Positions 31,550 to 35,458 of a stretch of DNA of 35,458 nucleotides are shown piece after piece. This DNA comes from Pirellula staleyi DSM 6068 (lineage in GTDB: Bacteria; Planctomycetota; Planctomycetia; Pirellulales; Pirellulaceae), in contig CAMBSL010000032.1 of assembly GCA_945870455.1 (NCBI GenBank), forward strand, positions 1-35,458, written 5' to 3'. How positions within the stretch are numbered: the first letter of the stretch is position 1; each line of letters begins with the position of its first letter. The notes beneath the pieces were generated by a model, which was given only the letters and a program-made list of their open reading frames with translations, had not been told where the DNA came from and ran no database searches. Position numbers and translations under genes: made by a program.

Positions 31550-34500
31550 ATGATGAGTATTGCTAGGTTCTTGCGTTCGCTAATGTTTCATCGCGACTCG
31601 CGTCATTCTAGACGTCTGAACGGACCGCGCGCGAACTTGCAAGTTTACCACTTGGAAAACCGAACGCTACTCGATGCTGACGGCTTATTGAACGGATTAG
31701 GCGATCATCAGAGTGGTTACGATACTCAGTTCGTTCCGAATTCGCCCACCCAACCTGGGATAACCGCGCAAACCGAATCAGGAGGGTTACCTCCCAGTGA
31801 GGATGACGAGCGATTTTTCATTGATTTATCCGCGTTAGAGGACCGTCCTACTACAATTTCTATCGACGGAGGGAATGGTTTTGATTCCATAACGATTGTC
31901 GGTTCAGATTTTACTGGTTCAATCAGCCATTCGGATTTTGGAGGTGGATTCGGACAAATTCTATTTTCTTCCCCTGAATCACTAGTCAATCTTACTTACC
32001 ACAACATAGAGTTCGTTTCGGTTCGTGTGCAAAGTGATCAGTTACATATCGATGTCCAAGACACATCCCACGACTACGAGCTTATGGGCTCGACCGACGG
32101 AGGCTCCGTACATCTGTCGATCGTATCTAGTGACCCTGAGACAAGCGATCTTGGGTACAGTCAAGGATTGCAATGGGAATGCTCCCCACAGATACTCAGT
32201 CTCCAATTCGGTAGCCTAACACCTGTAAGACATGAGGTAGCAAGTCTACTTGTATCCGATTTAAACCTTCCAATGGTTGATAAGTTTGAAATCTGGACGA
32301 GCAGTGAATTCACTTTGAAACAGAGAGGCAAATTGGAGGTTTCTGAATTTGGTTCGATCTCCATAACTTCACCAATTATCACACAAGAGGGAATTATTCG
32401 GACACCTGGAGGTCGGGTAGCATTGAATTCAACAGCCTCAGGATTCTTGGAAGTTGCTGGCTTTATCGATGTCAGGAACTTAGCGCCGGATGGGTGGGGT
32501 GGGGAGGTTCGCTTAACAGGAAACGAGGTCCGTGTGATTGGCAATGCAATCATAGATGCAAGTGGGAGCTTGGGGGGGGGCAGTGTTTATGTGGGCGGTG
32601 GTCGCATGGGTAGTGACAAGGCAATATTCAATTCACAAACAGTATTTGTAAGTACAGACTCCTGCATTCTTAGCGATTCCTTTACATCGGGTAATGGCGG
32701 GGAAATCGTGGTGTGGGGGGATCGTTATGCATTCATTCATGGCAATTTTTCGGCATCTGCAAACGGCATATCAGGCCATGGCGGATTTCTTGAGACATCT
32801 TCCGGCGGTCTCATCGACTTGAAGGGAATACGCGTTCGTGCTGCATCGGCAAACGGTAATCGTGGTGCTTGGTTAATTGATCCATACAACATCTCCCTTG
32901 CTTCTCCGGGTAACGAAAAACCCGGAACTTTTATTCCAACACAAGAGGATTCCAGGATTGATATCGCCGATATCGTTGCTGCGCTTGAGTCCGGATTGGA
33001 TGTGACAATATCCACTGGTTTGTCCGGAAGTCCCGGTAATCAGCCTGGAAACATCTCAATTGATGACGATTTAATCGTTAACATTTCAGGTTCCGCGAAG
33101 CTTACTTTGATCGCTGCGGGTGATATCATCCTAAATCAAAGTATCATCGCAAACACGGGCTCGCTTTCCATTTCCATGATTTCTGGAGGGACGATTGGTA
33201 ATGGACCTGGTTCTGTTACATCTCAGGTGGTTGATCTCACGGCAAAATCCGTAACTACCGTTGCAAATGGACTGATCACTGCCGGACGTTTGATGATCCA
33301 GGCAGACAACGACGTTTCGGTGAGAACGACAGTGGGCAATTTGGAGGCTACAAGCACATTGGGTTCCATCACGGTCACCGAAACCGATTCGATCAATATT
33401 GATCGACTCGAGGCAGCCCTTGGGGCCAGCGTTACAGCGGATGATGCGATCACCATCTTTTCGCCAGTGACATCTCAGGTGGCTAAGCTCACGGCAAAAT
33501 CCGTAACTACCGATGGAAATGGATTGATCACTGCCAATCAATTGACGGTCGTCGCAGACAACGACGTTTCGGTGAGAACGACAGTGGGCAATTTGGAGGC
33601 TACAAGCAAATTGGGTTCCATCACGGTCAACGAAACCGATGCGATCAACATCGATCAACTAGATTCAGCCCTTGGGGCCAGCGTTACAGCGGGTGATGCG
33701 ATCACCATCTTTTCGCTAGTGACACCACTGGCGGCTAATCTCACGGCAAAATCCGTAACAACCGATGGGAATGGATTGATCACTGCCGAACAACTGACGG
33801 TCTTCGCAAAGGGCCAAATCAACATATCGACAAAGGTTACTAAGTTATCAGCCAAGAGCGACTTGGAGAGCATTTCGGTTAGGGAAGCAGATACGGTAGA
33901 AATCCTCTCGATCTTTACACCGGGGGCAGTGGAGATCTATGCAAAATCGGTAACGCCCGGTGCAAGTGGATCGATTGTTGCCGAACGTTTGATGATCCAG
34001 GCGGACAACGACGTTTCGGTGAGTACGACAGTGGCCCATTTGGAGGCTACAAGCACATTGGGTTCCATCACGGTCACCGAAACCGATTCGATCAATATCG
34101 ATCGACTCGAGGCAGCCCTTGGGGTTAGCGTTACAGCGGGTGATGCGATCACCATCGTTTCGCCAGTGACATCTCAGGCGGTTGAGCTCACGGCAAAATC
34201 CGTAACTACCGATGGGAATGGATCGATCACTGCCGAACGCTTGATGATCCAGGCAGACAACAACGTTTCGGTAAGAACGACAGTGGGCATTTTGGCTGCT
34301 ACAAGCACATCGGGTTCCATCACGGTCACCGAAACCGATTCGATCAATATCGATCGACTCGAGGCAGCCCTTGGGGCCAGCGTTACAGCGGGTGATGCGA
34401 TCACCATCTTTTCGCTAGTGACACCACTGGCGGCTAATCTCACGGCAAAATCCGTAACAACCGATGGAAATGGATTGATCACTGCCGATCAACTGACGGT

Positions 34501-35458
34501 CGTCGCAGCTAACAACGTTTCGGTAAGTACGACAGTGGGCATTTTGGATGCCAAAAGCACATCGGGTTCCATCACGGTCACCGAAACCGATTCGATCACC
34601 ATCGATCGACTGGATGCAGCTCTTGGGGTTAACGTTACAGCGGGTGATGCGATCACCATCGTTTCACTAGTGACACCACTGACGGCTAAGCTCACCGCAA
34701 AATCCGTAACAACCGGTGCTAATGGATTGATCACTGCCGAGCAACTGACGGTCGTCGCAGCCAACCACGTTTTGGTAAGAACGACAGTTGGCATTTTGGA
34801 TGCCAAAAGCACATCGGGTTCCATCACGGTCACCGAAACCGATTCGATCACCATCGATCTACTGGATGCAGCTCTTGGGGTTAACGTTACAGCGGGTGAT
34901 GCGATCACCATCGTTTCACTAGTGACACCACTGACGGCTAAGCTCACGGCAAAATCCGTAACTACCGGTGCTAATGGATTGATCACTGCCGAGCAACTGA
35001 CGGTCGTCGCAGCCAACGACGTTTTGGTAAGAACGACAGTGGGCATTTTGGATGCCAAAAGCACATCGGGTTCCATCACGGTCACCGAAACCGATTCGAT
35101 CACCATCGATCTACTGGATGCAGCTCTTGGGGTTAACGTTACAGCGGGTGATGCGATCACCATCGTTTCACTAGTGACACCACTGGCGGCTAAGCTCACC
35201 GCAAAATCCGTAACAACCGGTGCTAATGGATTGATCACTGCCGATCAACTGACGGTCGTCGCAGCTAACAACGTTTCGGTAAGTACGACAGTAGGCATTT
35301 TGGATGCTACAAGCACATCGGGTTCCATCACGGTCACCGAAACCGATTCGATCACCATCGATCTACTGGATGCAGCTCTTGGGGTTAACGTTACAGCGGG
35401 TGATGCGATCACCATCGTTTCACTAGTGACACCACTGGCGGCTAAGCTCACCGCAAAA
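31550..35458 (+). CDS. Giant LEPR-XLL/filamentous-haemagglutinin-like surface protein (5' part, runs off the window)
   Basis: The frame is open from 31448 to the window end, giving at least 1303 codons from the ATG at 31550. Other possible starts are ATGs at 31511, 31529 and 31583; none has a good ribosome-binding site. The N-terminus is basic (FHRDSRHSRRLNG) and followed by YHLENRTLLDADG, close to the LEPR-XLL signature found at the start of very large exported proteins. The stretch 32390-32900 resembles the filamentous-haemagglutinin region: GGEVRLTGNEV, IIDASGSLGGGSVYVGGG, GNGGEIVVWGD and AWLIDPYNISL. From 33215 on come 84-residue repeats that would form a beta-helix. This is a probable adhesin. 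The neighbouring TolC, HlyD and M50-HlyD genes are candidate exporters. Confidence 0.82.
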   Translation, partial: MMSIARFLRSLMFHRDSRHSRRLNGPRANLQVYHLENRTLLDADGLLNGLGDHQSGYDTQFVPNSPTQPGITAQTESGGLPPSEDDERFFIDLSALEDRPTTISIDGGNGFDSITIVGSDFTGSISHSDFGGGFGQILFSSPESLVNLTYHNIEFVSVRVQSDQLHIDVQDTSHDYELMGSTDGGSVHLSIVSSDPETSDLGYSQGLQWECSPQILSLQFGSLTPVRHEVASLLVSDLNLPMVDKFEIWTSSEFTLKQRGKLEVSEFGSISITSPIITQEGIIRTPGGRVALNSTASGFLEVAGFIDVRNLAPDGWGGEVRLTGNEVRVIGNAIIDASGSLGGGSVYVGGGRMGSDKAIFNSQTVFVSTDSCILSDSFTSGNGGEIVVWGDRYAFIHGNFSASANGISGHGGFLETSSGGLIDLKGIRVRAASANGNRGAWLIDPYNISLASPGNEKPGTFIPTQEDSRIDIADIVAALESGLDVTISTGLSGSPGNQPGNISIDDDLIVNISGSAKLTLIAAGDIILNQSIIANTGSLSISMISGGTIGNGPGSVTSQVVDLTAKSVTTVANGLITAGRLMIQADNDVSVRTTVGNLEATSTLGSITVTETDSINIDRLEAALGASVTADDAITIFSPVTSQVAKLTAKSVTTDGNGLITANQLTVVADNDVSVRTTVGNLEATSKLGSITVNETDAINIDQLDSALGASVTAGDAITIFSLVTPLAANLTAKSVTTDGNGLITAEQLTVFAKGQINISTKVTKLSAKSDLESISVREADTVEILSIFTPGAVEIYAKSVTPGASGSIVAERLMIQADNDVSVSTTVAHLEATSTLGSITVTETDSINIDRLEAALGVSVTAGDAITIVSPVTSQAVELTAKSVTTDGNGSITAERLMIQADNNVSVRTTVGILAATSTSGSITVTETDSINIDRLEAALGASVTAGDAITIFSLVTPLAANLTAKSVTTDGNGLITADQLTVVAANNVSVSTTVGILDAKSTSGSITVTETDSITIDRLDAALGVNVTAGDAITIVSLVTPLTAKLTAKSVTTGANGLITAEQLTVVAANHVLVRTTVGILDAKSTSGSITVTETDSITIDLLDAALGVNVTAGDAITIVSLVTPLTAKLTAKSVTTGANGLITAEQLTVVAANDVLVRTTVGILDAKSTSGSITVTETDSITIDLLDAALGVNVTAGDAITIVSLVTPLAAKLTAKSVTTGANGLITADQLTVVAANNVSVSTTVGILDATSTSGSITVTETDSITIDLLDAALGVNVTAGDAITIVSLVTPLAAKLTAK
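33215..35458 (+). repeat. 252-bp (84-aa) tandem repeat array
   Basis: Units start at 33215, 33467, 33719, 34166, 34418, 34670, 34922, 35174 and 35426, the last being cut by the window end. All are 252 bp except the one at 33719, which is 447 bp (149 aa) and contains a diverged extra piece. The protein pattern is VTxxxxxLTAKSVTT, then TTVGxLxAxS, GSITVTETDSI and VTAGDAITI. Later units are almost identical: between those at 34670 and 34922 I count four differences. Confidence 0.93.

Noticed and set aside
34489..35238. Long open frame on the minus strand through the surface-protein repeats
   Set aside because: It only reflects the 252-bp repeat being free of stops on the other strand. The plus frame has signature motifs and stays open for 3.9 kb.
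33215..35458. CRISPR array or phage-like repeat
   Set aside because: The units are 252 bp, contiguous, coding and without spacers.

Overview
The window looks like a planctomycete chromosome (Pirellula/Rhodopirellula type), although no marker gene proves this. The reasons are: Shine-Dalgarno sites are weak or absent before most genes and several starts are GTG or TTG; there is a PqqD-like/M50/HlyD fusion and a GAF/HlyD fusion; a lipoprotein carries a HEAT-like, Cys-rich domain; and a very large surface protein begins with a LEPR-XLL-like signature.

Left and centre (about 1-22.5 kb): an unusual type VI secretion (T6SS) locus. A TssB-TssC sheath fusion lies on the minus strand at the left edge. 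Next comes a gap holding a perfect 18-bp inverted repeat and the 3' half of a tRNA-Arg(ACG) gene, which suggests an integration scar. A plus-strand run follows: an outer-membrane beta-barrel candidate, a 1752-aa membrane-anchored protein with a dead caspase-like domain, a Cys-rich HEAT-like lipoprotein, and a 1683-aa membrane-anchored protein with an apparently intact His/Cys caspase-like domain plus a vWA domain. Facing it is a minus-strand group with a PKMT-type methyltransferase, a PAAR spike-tip protein and a second methyltransferase. Divergent from that group run tssK, tssL and a shortened tssM-like gene. The TssM-like protein stops right after its third membrane helix, so the usual periplasmic domain is missing. 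My main proposal is that the two giant caspase/pseudocaspase proteins and the lipoprotein form the periplasmic part of this T6SS membrane complex, or a protease switch tied to it.

Right part (about 22.5-30.5 kb): an envelope export cluster. A TolC-type lipoprotein is divergent from three genes: GAF-HlyD, HlyD, and PqqD-like-M50-HlyD. No ABC ATPase is encoded in the window. A 24-bp sequence repeated four times fills the space just before the GAF-HlyD start. A small secreted protein of unknown function lies convergent at the end.

Right edge (31.5 kb to the end): an open plus-strand frame of at least 1303 codons that leaves the window. It has a LEPR-XLL-like N-terminus, a filamentous-haemagglutinin-like module and then 252-bp (84-aa) tandem repeats, some almost identical. 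It is a plausible cargo of the neighbouring TolC/HlyD/M50 cluster. The kilobase before it has no convincing gene but contains a GGGG-rich palindrome of the kind seen near REP/RAYT elements.
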